34,047 nt of DNA. Source: Anaerolineales bacterium (GTDB lineage Bacteria; Chloroflexota; Anaerolineae; Anaerolineales; E44-bin32). Of the stretch, positions 1-8,900 are shown piece by piece. Within the stretch, counting starts at the first letter, position 1, and each line of letters opens with the position of its first letter. Position numbers and translations under genes: made by a program. The DNA is taken from positions 1 to 34,047 of the forward strand of contig JARGGH010000029.1 in NCBI GenBank assembly GCA_029210945.1, read 5' to 3'. The notes under the pieces are model-generated. The model ran no database searches. It was not told where the DNA came from and saw only the letters and a program-made list of their open reading frames with translations.

Positions 1-424
1 TGGCGTTCTCTGGTATAATCCTCTCCCCTAGCAAGTACTGCTCGATGTGGTCGAACACCGAATCATCTAAATGCGCGATGTGCTATTTACAGATAGCGCA
101 TGTAGCGTTCGCCTCGAACAGCCGGTTCTTCAACTGCCCAAGGAACAAGCGCGGTTGCTTTTAGGAACTGGCCATGACCTGCTCAAGTACCTACCTCATC
201 TTCCCGAGCTAAACCTTCAATTGCTAGTTCCGAAAAAGACGAATTGGAGTCTAAGAGCTGCAGAGCTTGACGTAGAGCCCACAATGCGTGGAAATCATCC
301 CCCGCGTTGGACCCTCGGGCTCCGCGATAATTAGGGGTGGGCATATTGGTTCCCTTATAAAAGCGTGGTCAATGAAGACAGACTTCGCTCTGCCATTGTG
401 ACTCTCCGAAACGAATAATCAGGA
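1..424. other. Left-edge region without a recognisable gene
   Basis: This stretch is more AT-rich than the bulk of the window. It holds one 87-codon open frame on the plus strand (71-334) whose product matches no family I know and has no convincing ribosome binding site, so I do not call it a gene. Just beyond the end of the minus-strand gene at 425 there is a weak minus-strand hairpin near 379-396 (arms GGCAGA and TCTGTC) with a short T-rich tail, which could serve as a terminator for that gene. Nothing else is evident. Confidence 0.4.
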
Positions 425-1027
425 TTAGATAAACCGTCTTGATGCAACCTCATATGCCTCAGTAAGGCTCTTGCTATTAGTCATAAGTAGAATATCTCGG
501 ATATAGGAATCCGATAGCTCTGTTTTCACATCATCTGAGATCCTGTTCATCAAGTATGTGATTCCGTCTTTACCGACTGGGGCATTTTGGACGCTCGCAA
601 TGGCTGCTTTTGCCAGCTCGGAAGGTGTAGGATGATCCAGCTTTCCTATGGAATGAAAATCCGTGTAGAGAACTTGATTGATGCCAGCGAAAGTGCGTAG
701 TACTTGGATGATAACTGCATTGGGGGAAGCTTTTGTGCGATATTTGAGATTAGTTCCCTCGTTCCGAGTTTCCCGTCTCCAAAGGAGATCGTTAGCCAAA
801 TCAAGGGAGATATTATCAGCGAGTACGAGCACTTCTGCAGAAACCGGTATCCCGGATTTCGAGGGAGCTAAGGTGGGAGCGCCCGCTCTTCCGTGCGAAA
901 GACGTAAGTATTCGACAGGGAAAGGTGTCTTGGTCTTAATTCGTGCAATTATCAGAGGTTCAATTTCAATGCCTGGATCGGATACCAACGATCCATAAGC
1001 CAGGATACCTACCTTATTCATGTGCAT
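425..1027 (-). CDS. Gamma-glutamylcyclotransferase-fold (GGCT-like) protein
   Basis: A 200-residue soluble protein. Near the N-terminus (residues 8-14) it carries ILAYGSL, the YGSL phosphate-loop-like signature of the gamma-glutamylcyclotransferase/AIG2 fold, whose members release 5-oxoproline from gamma-glutamyl amines or peptides. I cannot assign the usual catalytic glutamate with confidence, so activity and substrate are unknown. The first ATG is preferred over the ATG two codons later because AGAGG lies seven bases upstream of it. The gene is AT-richer than its neighbours and sits downstream of the type I restriction operon on the same strand, 93 bp from hsdR, which suggests it came in with that defence island. 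It has no signal peptide or membrane segment. Family assignment rests on one motif. Confidence 0.6.
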   Translation of the reverse strand: MHMNKVGILAYGSLVSDPGIEIEPLIIARIKTKTPFPVEYLRLSHGRAGAPTLAPSKSGIPVSAEVLVLADNISLDLANDLLWRRETRNEGTNLKYRTKASPNAVIIQVLRTFAGINQVLYTDFHSIGKLDHPTPSELAKAAIASVQNAPVGKDGITYLMNRISDDVKTELSDSYIRDILLMTNSKSLTEAYEVASRRFI

Positions 1028-1120
1028 CCCTATTCCTCTGGCTTGTGCGTCATACTCTTATATAGACAGGCATAGCATGCTACACCTGGGGGATTTATTG
1101 GAAAATATTCTTCCACCGAT

Positions 1121-4100
1121 TTACCTTTCCGCAGCCCATATCTCCGACAACACCTCCGCCTGCTCCAACACCGTCTGTGTCGCCTTCTCCTGCTTATCCG
1201 GCGGGTAGCCATGCTTGCGGAGTATGCGCTTCACGATAACCCGCATCTGCGCGCGCACGTTTTCGCGGATCGTCCAATCAATCGTTACATTCGAGCGCAC
1301 GGCTTCGACTAACTCCCTAGCGATGCCACGTAAAGTATCATCCCCCAGGACCGCCACCGCACTGTCGTTCGTCTCCAGGGCATCGTAAAAGGCGACTTCA
1401 TCTTCGGTCAATCCTAATTCTTCGCCACGCGCCTCCGCCTGGCGCAGCTCTTTCGCCAGCGCGATCAGCTCCTCGATCACCTGCGCCGCTTCGATCGCCC
1501 GGTTCTGGTAGCGGCGGATGGTCTGATCGAGCATCTCGGCGAAGGAGCGCGCCTGCACGACGTTCCTGCGCCGTCGGGTCTGGATCTCACCCGCCAGCAG
1601 CTTGCGCAGCAGCTCGACCGCCAGGTTGCGCTGCGGCATGCCGCGCACCTCCGCCAGGAACTCGTCGGACAGGATCGAGATGTCGGGCTTCTCCAGCCCG
1701 GCCGCGGCGAAGATGTCTAATACCTCCTCGGAGGCGACCGCCCGCGAGACGATCTGCCGCACGGCGAGATCGAGCTCCTCGTCTGTCCGTGCATCGCCGG
1801 GGGCGCGCTTCAGCAACACTGCGCGCACAGTCTGGAAGAAAGCCACCTCGTCCCGGATGCGGATCGCCTCGGGATGCGGCACCGAGAGCGCGAAAGCCCG
1901 GGAAAGTTCAAGCACTACCTTCAGGAAGCGCTCCTTGCCGTTCTCCTGGGTCAGGATGTGCTCCTGCGCCGCAGGGAGCAGCTTCAAGCGTTCCTCGGGC
2001 GTTCCCTCGATCCAGCGTGTGTAATTGAACCCGTGGAACAACCCCTGGCAGATCTCATATTTCTCAAGCAGGAAAGCGACCGCTTCCTCCTGGTCGATGG
2101 CGGTCTTGCCGGTGCCGCCGCTCTCGGTGTAGGTGTGCAGCGCTTTCTTCAGTTCATGCGCCAGACCAAGGTAATCGACGACCAACCCGCCGGGCTTCTC
2201 GCGGAACACACGGTTGACGCGGGCGATGGCCTGCATCAGACCGTGCCCGCGCATCGGTTTGTCGATGTACATCGTGTGCAGCGAAGGGGCGTCAAATCCG
2301 GTCAGCCACATATCCCGCACGATGACCAGGTTGAAATCATCTTCTGGATCACGGAAGCGGTGAGCCAGCGCCTCCCGGCGCTTCTTGTTGCGGATGTGCC
2401 CCTGCCAATCGACCGGATCGGAAGCTGACCCGGTCATCACAACCTTCAGGTTGCCCTTACTGTCGTCCTCATCGACCCACCCCGGGCGCAGCGCAGCGAT
2501 GCGTTTGTAGAGCTCGACGCAGATGCGCCGGCTCATGCCCACAATCATGCCTTTCCCCTCGAGCACCTCCTGGCGGCTCTCGAAGTGTTCGACGATGTCC
2601 TGCGCGACGAGGTCGAGGCGCTTATCCGAGCCGACCACGGCCTCGATCTGCGCCCATTTCGTCTTCAACTTCTCCTTGCGCTCGATTTCCTCACCCTCCG
2701 TGACCTCCTCAAACTCGGGGTCGATCTTCGGCCGCTCGACTTCATCGAGGATGATCTTCGCCAGACGGCTCTCGTAATAGATCGGGACGGTAGCTTTGTC
2801 CTTGACGGCGCGCTGGATGTCGTAGACGCTGATGTAATCGCCGAAGACGGCGCGCGTGTTAGCGTCGGCTTTCTCGATCGGCGTGCCGGTGAATGCGATG
2901 AAGGAGGCGTGCGGCAGCGCATCGCGCATGTGGCGGGCGAAGCCGTCGATGAAGTCGTACTGGCTGCGGTGCGCTTCGTCGGCGATCACGACGATGTTGC
3001 GCCGTTCGGAGAGCACCGGGTGCGTGTCACCTTTCTCCTCAGGGAAGAACTTCTGGATCGTGGTGAAGACCACTCCGCCCGCCTGTATATCGAGCTTCTT
3101 GCGCAGGTCGGCGCGGCTCTCGGCCTGGACCGGCGGCTGTCGCAGCAGGTCCTGGCAGCGGGAGAACACACCGAAGAGCTGGTCGTCGAGGTCGTTGCGG
3201 TCGGTGAGCACGACGATCGTCGGGTTGGCCATCGTCGGCTCACGCACGAGCCGGCCGGCATAGAACGCCATCGTCAGGCTCTTGCCGGATCCCTGCGTGT
3301 GCCACACCACACCGACGCGCCGGTCGCCCGGTTTCCCGCCCGGCTGCAAGCCGGCTTCATAGCGTCCATGAAGTTCACCCGTGCCGCGCCCGGCAGCCTT
3401 CTCGGTCGCCCGCAGCGTCTCAGCGATCGCCACGCGCACGGCGTGGTACTGGTGGTAGCCGGCGATCTTCTTCGAGAGGGCGCCTGTGCCGGGGTCTTCG
3501 AAGACGGTGAAATCGCGCACCAGGTCGAGGAAGCGCCGCTTATCAAATACGCCCTCGATCAGGACCTCGAGCTGCGGGAGCAGCGGGTCGGCCAGTTCCT
3601 CACCGGTGACCGTGCGCCAAGGCTTGAACCACTCGCGCCCGGCGGTCAGGCTGCCCAGGAGGGCGTCGACCCCATCCGAGATGACGAGCAGTTCGTTGAA
3701 GGTGAAGAGCGAAGGAATCTCGGCTTTGTAGGTCTGGAGCTGATTGAAGGCGTTCTCGACGGTCGCCTTCTCGTCGGCCGGGTTCTTCAGTTCGACGACC
3801 GCCAGCGGCAGGCCGTTGACGAAGAGCACGATGTCCGGCCGGCGGGTGTGCCTGTCCTCGACGACGGTGAACTGGTTGAGCGCCAGCCAGTCGTTGTTTT
3901 CGGGATGTTCAAAATCGATCACGTGTGCTTGCGCGCCGGCGATCGAGCCGTCAGGACGGCGGTATTCGACCGTCACGCCGTCCACAAGCATGCGGTGGAA
4001 GGCGCGGTTGCGCGCCTCGAGCGTGGGGCCTTCGGGGCGGGTGATCTTGCGAAAGGCGTCCTCGAGGGCGCCGGGCGGCAGCTCCGGGTTGAGATGGGCG

Positions 4101-4264
4101 AGGGCGGCGCGCAGGCGCCCGGCGAGCAGCACCTGCCCATAGTCGGCGCGTTCCGGGAGTTCGCCGTCCGGCGCCAGCGTCGGGCCGGCCTCGATCTGGT
4201 ATCCCAGTCTCGACAGCCAATTGAGGGTGACGTCTTCGATTTCGGATTCGGTCAAACGCGCCAT
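1121..4264 (-). CDS. hsdR: Type I restriction enzyme, R subunit (HsdR)
   Basis: A 1047-residue motor and nuclease subunit that cuts DNA at a distance after ATP-driven translocation, in complex with HsdM and HsdS. In order it shows an N-terminal PD-(D/E)xK nuclease ([20 protein letters not shown], around residue 145-165), a P-loop (HTQGSGKS), a DEAH box ([13 protein letters not shown]), the helicase III-like motif FIAFTGTPI, and the usual C-terminal HsdM/HsdS-binding helical region. Length is normal for the family. The open frame extends 61 codons further upstream, but the ATG at 4264 is the start: it begins [17 protein letters not shown], the conserved HsdR beginning, with GAGGA six to seven bases upstream. 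It overlaps the end of the preceding RAYT gene by 13 bp, so its ribosome binding site lies inside that gene. No frameshift is seen; it appears functional. Confidence 0.95.
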   Translation of the reverse strand: MARLTESEIEDVTLNWLSRLGYQIEAGPTLAPDGELPERADYGQVLLAGRLRAALAHLNPELPPGALEDAFRKITRPEGPTLEARNRAFHRMLVDGVTVEYRRPDGSIAGAQAHVIDFEHPENNDWLALNQFTVVEDRHTRRPDIVLFVNGLPLAVVELKNPADEKATVENAFNQLQTYKAEIPSLFTFNELLVISDGVDALLGSLTAGREWFKPWRTVTGEELADPLLPQLEVLIEGVFDKRRFLDLVRDFTVFEDPGTGALSKKIAGYHQYHAVRVAIAETLRATEKAAGRGTGELHGRYEAGLQPGGKPGDRRVGVVWHTQGSGKSLTMAFYAGRLVREPTMANPTIVVLTDRNDLDDQLFGVFSRCQDLLRQPPVQAESRADLRKKLDIQAGGVVFTTIQKFFPEEKGDTHPVLSERRNIVVIADEAHRSQYDFIDGFARHMRDALPHASFIAFTGTPIEKADANTRAVFGDYISVYDIQRAVKDKATVPIYYESRLAKIILDEVERPKIDPEFEEVTEGEEIERKEKLKTKWAQIEAVVGSDKRLDLVAQDIVEHFESRQEVLEGKGMIVGMSRRICVELYKRIAALRPGWVDEDDSKGNLKVVMTGSASDPVDWQGHIRNKKRREALAHRFRDPEDDFNLVIVRDMWLTGFDAPSLHTMYIDKPMRGHGLMQAIARVNRVFREKPGGLVVDYLGLAHELKKALHTYTESGGTGKTAIDQEEAVAFLLEKYEICQGLFHGFNYTRWIEGTPEERLKLLPAAQEHILTQENGKERFLKVVLELSRAFALSVPHPEAIRIRDEVAFFQTVRAVLLKRAPGDARTDEELDLAVRQIVSRAVASEEVLDIFAAAGLEKPDISILSDEFLAEVRGMPQRNLAVELLRKLLAGEIQTRRRRNVVQARSFAEMLDQTIRRYQNRAIEAAQVIEELIALAKELRQAEARGEELGLTEDEVAFYDALETNDSAVAVLGDDTLRGIARELVEAVRSNVTIDWTIRENVRAQMRVIVKRILRKHGYPPDKQEKATQTVLEQAEVLSEIWAAER

Positions 4265-4525
4265 GGTTCGTCCTCGCCGGCTGCGGAATTTGGAGGCGCA
4301 GAGACCGCCATCGGGTTCTCGCGATCGAGCGCCCAGGCGAGCGGGTTGGCCTCGATGTAGGCGCGGATGCGCCCCAGGGATTCTTCGTTCCGGATGATGT
4401 GTTCGTAGTAGCCGCGCTGCCAGAGGCGGCCGGGGAACGGCGTCCATCCTGATTGATAGACCCCATCGGCATACCGTTTGGTTGTCATCGTCTTAAACCG
4501 ATGCACCACATCCGGCAGCGAAATC

Positions 4526-4686
4526 GTAGGGGCAACCCCTTGTGGTTGCCCTGCCCCCTGTGGTTGCCCTGTCCCCTGTGGTTGCCCTGCCTCATGGGGT
4601 CGTCCTGAATCGGGGTTTCCACCGAGGCCGACACCGGGGCGGCCATCGGCGCCGATATTGGGGCGGCCACGGGGGGCCGCCCCTAC
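4526..4686. repeat. REP-like palindromic cassette inside the RAYT gene
   Basis: A segment of 161 bp bounded by 8-bp inverted ends (GTAGGGGC at 4526-4533, GCCCCTAC at 4679-4686). Inside are a perfect 8-bp inverted repeat (GGGCAACC at 4530-4537, GGTTGCCC at 4544-4551) and a perfect 9-bp inverted repeat (GGGGCGGCC at 4660-4668, GGCCGCCCC at 4675-4683). The cassette stays in the RAYT reading frame and encodes its low-complexity linker. The hairpins resemble the REP palindromes that RAYT enzymes are known to act on; that this is their origin is inference. Confidence 0.7.
4541..4594. repeat. Three tandem 18-bp repeats
   Basis: Three adjacent 18-bp units (4541-4558, 4559-4576, 4577-4594), each beginning TGTGGTTGCCCTG and differing only in the last five bases. 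On the minus strand they encode repeats of the hexapeptide type GQPQGx in the RAYT linker. The unit contains one arm of the 4530-4551 hairpin, so the array looks like slippage or repeated duplication of half a palindrome. Confidence 0.85.
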
Positions 4687-4943
4687 CAGGACGATGATGC
4701 CGTGGATGTGATTGGGCATGATGACGCATGCGTCAATGTCAACGCCGGGGTAATGGGTTGGGATGTCATCCCATACGGTTTTAACCATCCGGCCGGCGGC
4801 GTTTAATTGCATCTCGCCATCCACGATTTCACCAAACACGCACGCCCGCCCCTGGGTGCAGATCGTCACGAAATAGGCTCCGGGCTGCGAATAATCGTAC
4901 CCCGGCAGGCGTATCGACCTGCGGCCCTTGTCCTGATACCCCA

Positions 4944-6240
4944 TCACATCACCCGCTCGAGGGACGCCTGCGGGTCCTCGATGCGCAGTTCGCCGGAAAT
5001 CAGTTTGGGGAGCAAGGTATCTCGAATCGATTCCAAGCTTTCTGACTCCCGAATATTGACTTGTATCCTTTCATATAAAGTCTCAACAAGCTTATCGAAA
5101 GTATGAACAGTTTCGAGAGGTGGAACAAAGATTGGAATTGGGCGGAAGGCTTTCTTGCTAATTTCGGCAAATGTTGTGCCGCTCGCCCTCTGCTTGATCT
5201 CCTCCATGTTGAAGTGACACCAATTGAGCATGAAGTAATTAGAAACAGGGCCATCACATTTCATGGCAATGAATCCTTGATTGATTGCAGTAGGCACAAC
5301 TGAAATCGCTAAATATCCTACGGGTGCGCGTGATGAAAGCAAAACCGTTCCAACTGGAAGAAGACCGGAGCTTATTGTAGATAGGCCTTCTTCTGTTATC
5401 TTCCGGCTTGTATCCACCAGAATCGGCGAATCCATCCCCGATAGATCCTTTGGCGTTGCCCAGCAAATCTTGCCATCTTCCCAGAAGACTGGATTCTTGG
5501 TGTATGGGGTAGCCCCTCCTACGGCTTCCACAGCATCCCCGACTGGCATGACATTCCACCCCTCCGGGATCTCGCCCAGCTCCGAATCCACCAGCCGGTC
5601 GGGGAACAGGTCGGCGATGTGGGCGGGCAGGCCGGGATCGCGGCCCTCGAGCTTGGCGTAGACCGGGTCGAAATCGACGAACCAGGATTTGAAGATCGCC
5701 CTGGCGATCGCCTCCAGCGTGGCGTTCATGCTGCGGTTGAGCTCGATTTTGTCGTCGAGGGTGCCAAGGATGTGGGCAATGGCTCGTTGCTCGTCAAAAT
5801 CGGCAGGTAATCTCAATAGAACCTTTTTTAGAGAACCACCCGAAATCTCCTTGAATGTCGAGCCACTGGCTTGCCGTTCTAGCTCCTCTACATTTGCTGA
5901 AAGCCAATAGTAAACAAATTCATGGTCGTATCCAGGCTTGACAATGAGATTTCGAAAGCCCTGATTTGTGGCAATCGGATTTTCAGCGATAGCCAAGTAA
6001 CCAATGGGTGCTCGTGTAGAAAGTAGCACACTATTCCTAGGCACTAGTTGGGCCGAACAGGCTGCCAAACCCTTACGCGATAAGTTTCGTTCGCCTCGCT
6101 TTACATAGCGTGGATGCAGGGCTGATAAGTCCTTTGGAGTTAGCCATGGAACGTCCCCATCGAAGTTCGAATGCTCCTTTGTGGAAGGAGTGCTGCCCCC
6201 TACCACGTCTGCGATATCTTCGATCGTCCTCTCAATCCAA

Positions 6241-6251
<11 letters not shown>
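4944..6251 (-). CDS. hsdS: Type I restriction-modification specificity subunit (HsdS)
   Basis: A 435-residue DNA-recognition subunit shared by the methylase and restriction complexes. It has the classic layout of two target-recognition domains (roughly residues 1-150 and 225-390) each followed by a conserved helical spacer ([22 protein letters not shown] at the centre, and the C-terminal [22 protein letters not shown]). The two recognition domains are visibly homologous: both contain GG(S/A)TPxTK, W(L/A)TPKDLS, LLS(T/S)RAP(I/V)GYLAI, NQGF and RASG(S/T)TFxEIS, suggesting related half-sites. Their DNA is AT-richer than the GC-rich central spacer. The start overlaps the end of hsdM by 11 bp and the stop touches the RAYT start. 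The target sequence cannot be predicted. Confidence 0.95.
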
Positions 6252-7824
<1,573 letters not shown>

Positions 7825-7851
7825 ACGCGCTCCGTTCTAAAGTGCGAACTG

Positions 7852-8046
7852 CTACGCTTCTTTTCGAATTTCGACGTCGTTCTTGAGCCAGCCATCGATG
7901 GCTTCACGGTGGAAGCGCCACTGCCGGCCGACCTTCTGGCAGGGGATGCGTCCTTCCTGGGCGAGCATGTAGATCGACGAGCGTGGGATCCTCAAGTAAT
8001 CTGCAACCTCCGGGACGGTCATCACCGTGTTGAGTTTGCCAGGCAT
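7852..8046 (-). CDS. Small excisionase-type helix-turn-helix DNA-binding protein
   Basis: A 64-residue protein consisting of one MerR-like/excisionase-family winged helix (HTH_17 type): VMTVPEVADYLRIPRSSIYMLAQEG followed by the wing KVGRQWRFHREAIDGWL. Such proteins act as recombination directionality factors or small transcription regulators. The ATG at 8046 is chosen because GGAGG lies six bases upstream; an upstream in-frame extension of eleven codons is unlikely to be used. It is first in the hsd operon, 27 bp before hsdM. Three 10-bp tandem repeats about 70 bp upstream are candidate binding sites, so it could be the autoregulator that controls hsd expression, but this is inference. An integrase partner is not present in the window. 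Confidence 0.85.
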   Translation of the reverse strand: MPGKLNTVMTVPEVADYLRIPRSSIYMLAQEGRIPCQKVGRQWRFHREAIDGWLKNDVEIRKEA

Positions 8047-8114
8047 CAGGCACCTCCTCGCCTCTAGAGATGTCAGCAAACCCCCTATGAGACATTCGTA
8101 GTCTACACTCTATC

Positions 8115-8144
8115 TTAGATTGTTGCAGGTTGTTTCAGAATGTT
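8115..8144. repeat. Three 10-bp tandem repeats upstream of the hsd operon (possible operator)
   Basis: Three contiguous 10-bp units (ttagattgtt, gcaggttgtt, tcagaatgtt) share the pattern n(T/C)AGn(T/A)TGTT. Ten-base spacing puts each copy on the same face of the helix, as expected for cooperative binding of a small HTH protein. They lie about 70 bp upstream of the HTH gene start, in the likely promoter region of the hsd operon. Confidence 0.55.
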
Positions 8145-8209
8145 ACGATCGTCCTGACTCGAGTGCTCCGTGGATAGTTCCCTCCCAACGGATGCCGTAG
8201 AATCAAACA

Positions 8210-8231
8210 GACCTGCCCTTTGGGACAGGTC
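8210..8231 (-). terminator. Possible terminator downstream of tRNA-Met
   Basis: A hairpin with arms GACCTG/CAGGTC plus inner CCC/GGG, followed on the minus strand by TGTTTGAT. It lies 60 bp beyond the tRNA 3' end and upstream of the hsd operon. The T-tract is weak, so this is only a candidate. Confidence 0.4.
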
Positions 8232-8291
8232 CGAAGTGGGGGAAAATCGCGCCCACGAGCCAATTTTACGGGTCCAGGTGGGAAATGAAGG

Positions 8292-8363
8292 TGGCGACGA
8301 GTGGATTCGAACCACCGACCAAGGGCTTATGAGTCCCCTGCTCTACCACTGAGCTACGTCGCC
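8292..8363 (-). tRNA. tRNA-Met (anticodon CAT)
   Basis: A 72-nt cloverleaf: acceptor GGCGACG/CGTCGCC with discriminator A, D-arm GCTC/GAGC, anticodon loop CTCATAA (anticodon CAT), and T-arm GGTGG-TTCGAAT-CCACT. The lowest anticodon-stem pair (position 31-39) reads A-G, a mismatch. CCA is not encoded (the bases after the discriminator are CCT). CAT also occurs in Ile2 tRNAs that are later modified and in initiators; the acceptor begins with a normal G-C pair, so it is not an initiator, and elongator Met is the most likely identity. A good promoter lies just upstream. Confidence 0.93.
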
Positions 8364-8388
8364 ATGTCCACTGTGTACTGCGTCCCGA

Positions 8389-8417
8389 ATTCTACCGAAT
8401 TCAACCTTTGGTGACAA
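8389..8417 (-). promoter_or_regulatory. Sigma-70-type promoter of tRNA-Met
   Basis: On the minus strand TTGTCA (8412-8417) and TAGAAT (8389-8394) are separated by 17 bp. The predicted start would give a leader of roughly 20 nt before the tRNA. Both hexamers are close to consensus. Confidence 0.7.
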
Positions 8418-8423
8418 GGTCTT

Positions 8424-8879
8424 CTAAATCTGGTACTCGTAAACGACCTCTCCCTTGGAGAGCAGCAGGATCTCCAGATCGAAGCGTTCACCCAACTCTT
8501 CGGACAACCTTGTCAGGTATTCCCAGGTGGTGATGCCGGTCTGCTCATCCGGGCTGCCCAGAATCAACGTGTCAACGGCGTGTTCCTCGATCACCGCGGC
8601 GATCACCTCACTGAAGACGCCGCTGTGGACAAGCGCCTTCGCTTCGACGCCCTGCTTGGCGGCCCGTTCCTGGGCGATCGCCAGCACAAATTCGCCCATC
8701 TCAGATATCTCCGCTTCCATGTCGATCAAGACCGGCGAAGCCAGGCGATCAAGGAAACTAACGTCGGTGATGTACAGGAAATACAGTTCAGCGCCTTGCT
8801 CTTTCGCAATCTGGATCGCACGGTCCTGATTCGGCAAGCTCGCCTCTCCGCCCCGGGTTGGTGTCAGGATCTTTTTCAT
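8424..8879 (-). CDS. Universal stress protein (UspA family)
   Basis: A 151-residue cytoplasmic protein with the Usp alpha/beta fold: an N-terminal strand MKKILTPTRGG, then helix, a strand with FLYITDVSF, and near the C-terminus DTLILGSPDEQ. The ATP-binding pattern GxxG-9x-G(S/T) is not clearly present after LILGS, so nucleotide binding is uncertain. GGAGG lies nine bases ahead of the ATG. It follows the SLC13-like carrier with a gap of 21 bp and is probably co-transcribed; Usp proteins are often paired with ion transporters and may sense energy state for them. That role is inference. Confidence 0.85.
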   Translation of the reverse strand: MKKILTPTRGGEASLPNQDRAIQIAKEQGAELYFLYITDVSFLDRLASPVLIDMEAEISEMGEFVLAIAQERAAKQGVEAKALVHSGVFSEVIAAVIEEHAVDTLILGSPDEQTGITTWEYLTRLSEELGERFDLEILLLSKGEVVYEYQI

Positions 8880-8900
8880 TGTTGCCAGCCTCCTCGCACT

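Larger units (their letters stand above)
4252..4944 (-). mobile_element. REP-associated tyrosine transposase (RAYT, Y1_Tnp/HUH family)
   Basis: A 230-residue single-domain HUH transposase of the RAYT group, which nicks and moves REP-type palindromic single-stranded DNA. It has the typical start (RRSIRLPGYDYSQPGAYFVT), the metal-binding HUH motif in MPNHIHGIIVLV, and the tail [14 protein letters not shown] with the nucleophilic tyrosine. Between the HUH motif and the [17 protein letters not shown] region lies a linker of about 50 residues rich in Gly, Pro, Gln and Arg, encoded by palindromic and tandemly repeated DNA. The ATG at 4944 shares one base with the hsdS stop (TGATG); a GTG one codon upstream is an alternative. 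Its end overlaps hsdR. It is thus embedded in the hsd operon and could be co-translated. All catalytic motifs are present, so it may be active. Confidence 0.88.

Noticed and set aside
71..334. 87-codon open frame near the left edge
   Set aside because: No binding site, no family resemblance, and no neighbouring support; kept only as part of the region description.
2585..4360. A 591-codon open frame on the plus strand opposite hsdR
   Set aside because: It mirrors the high-GC codon pattern of hsdR in the antisense direction, has no recognisable domain, and hsdR itself shows all family motifs.
4541..4594. Short tandem repeats considered as a CRISPR array
   Set aside because: Units are 18 bp, contiguous without spacers, and lie in frame inside a transposase gene.
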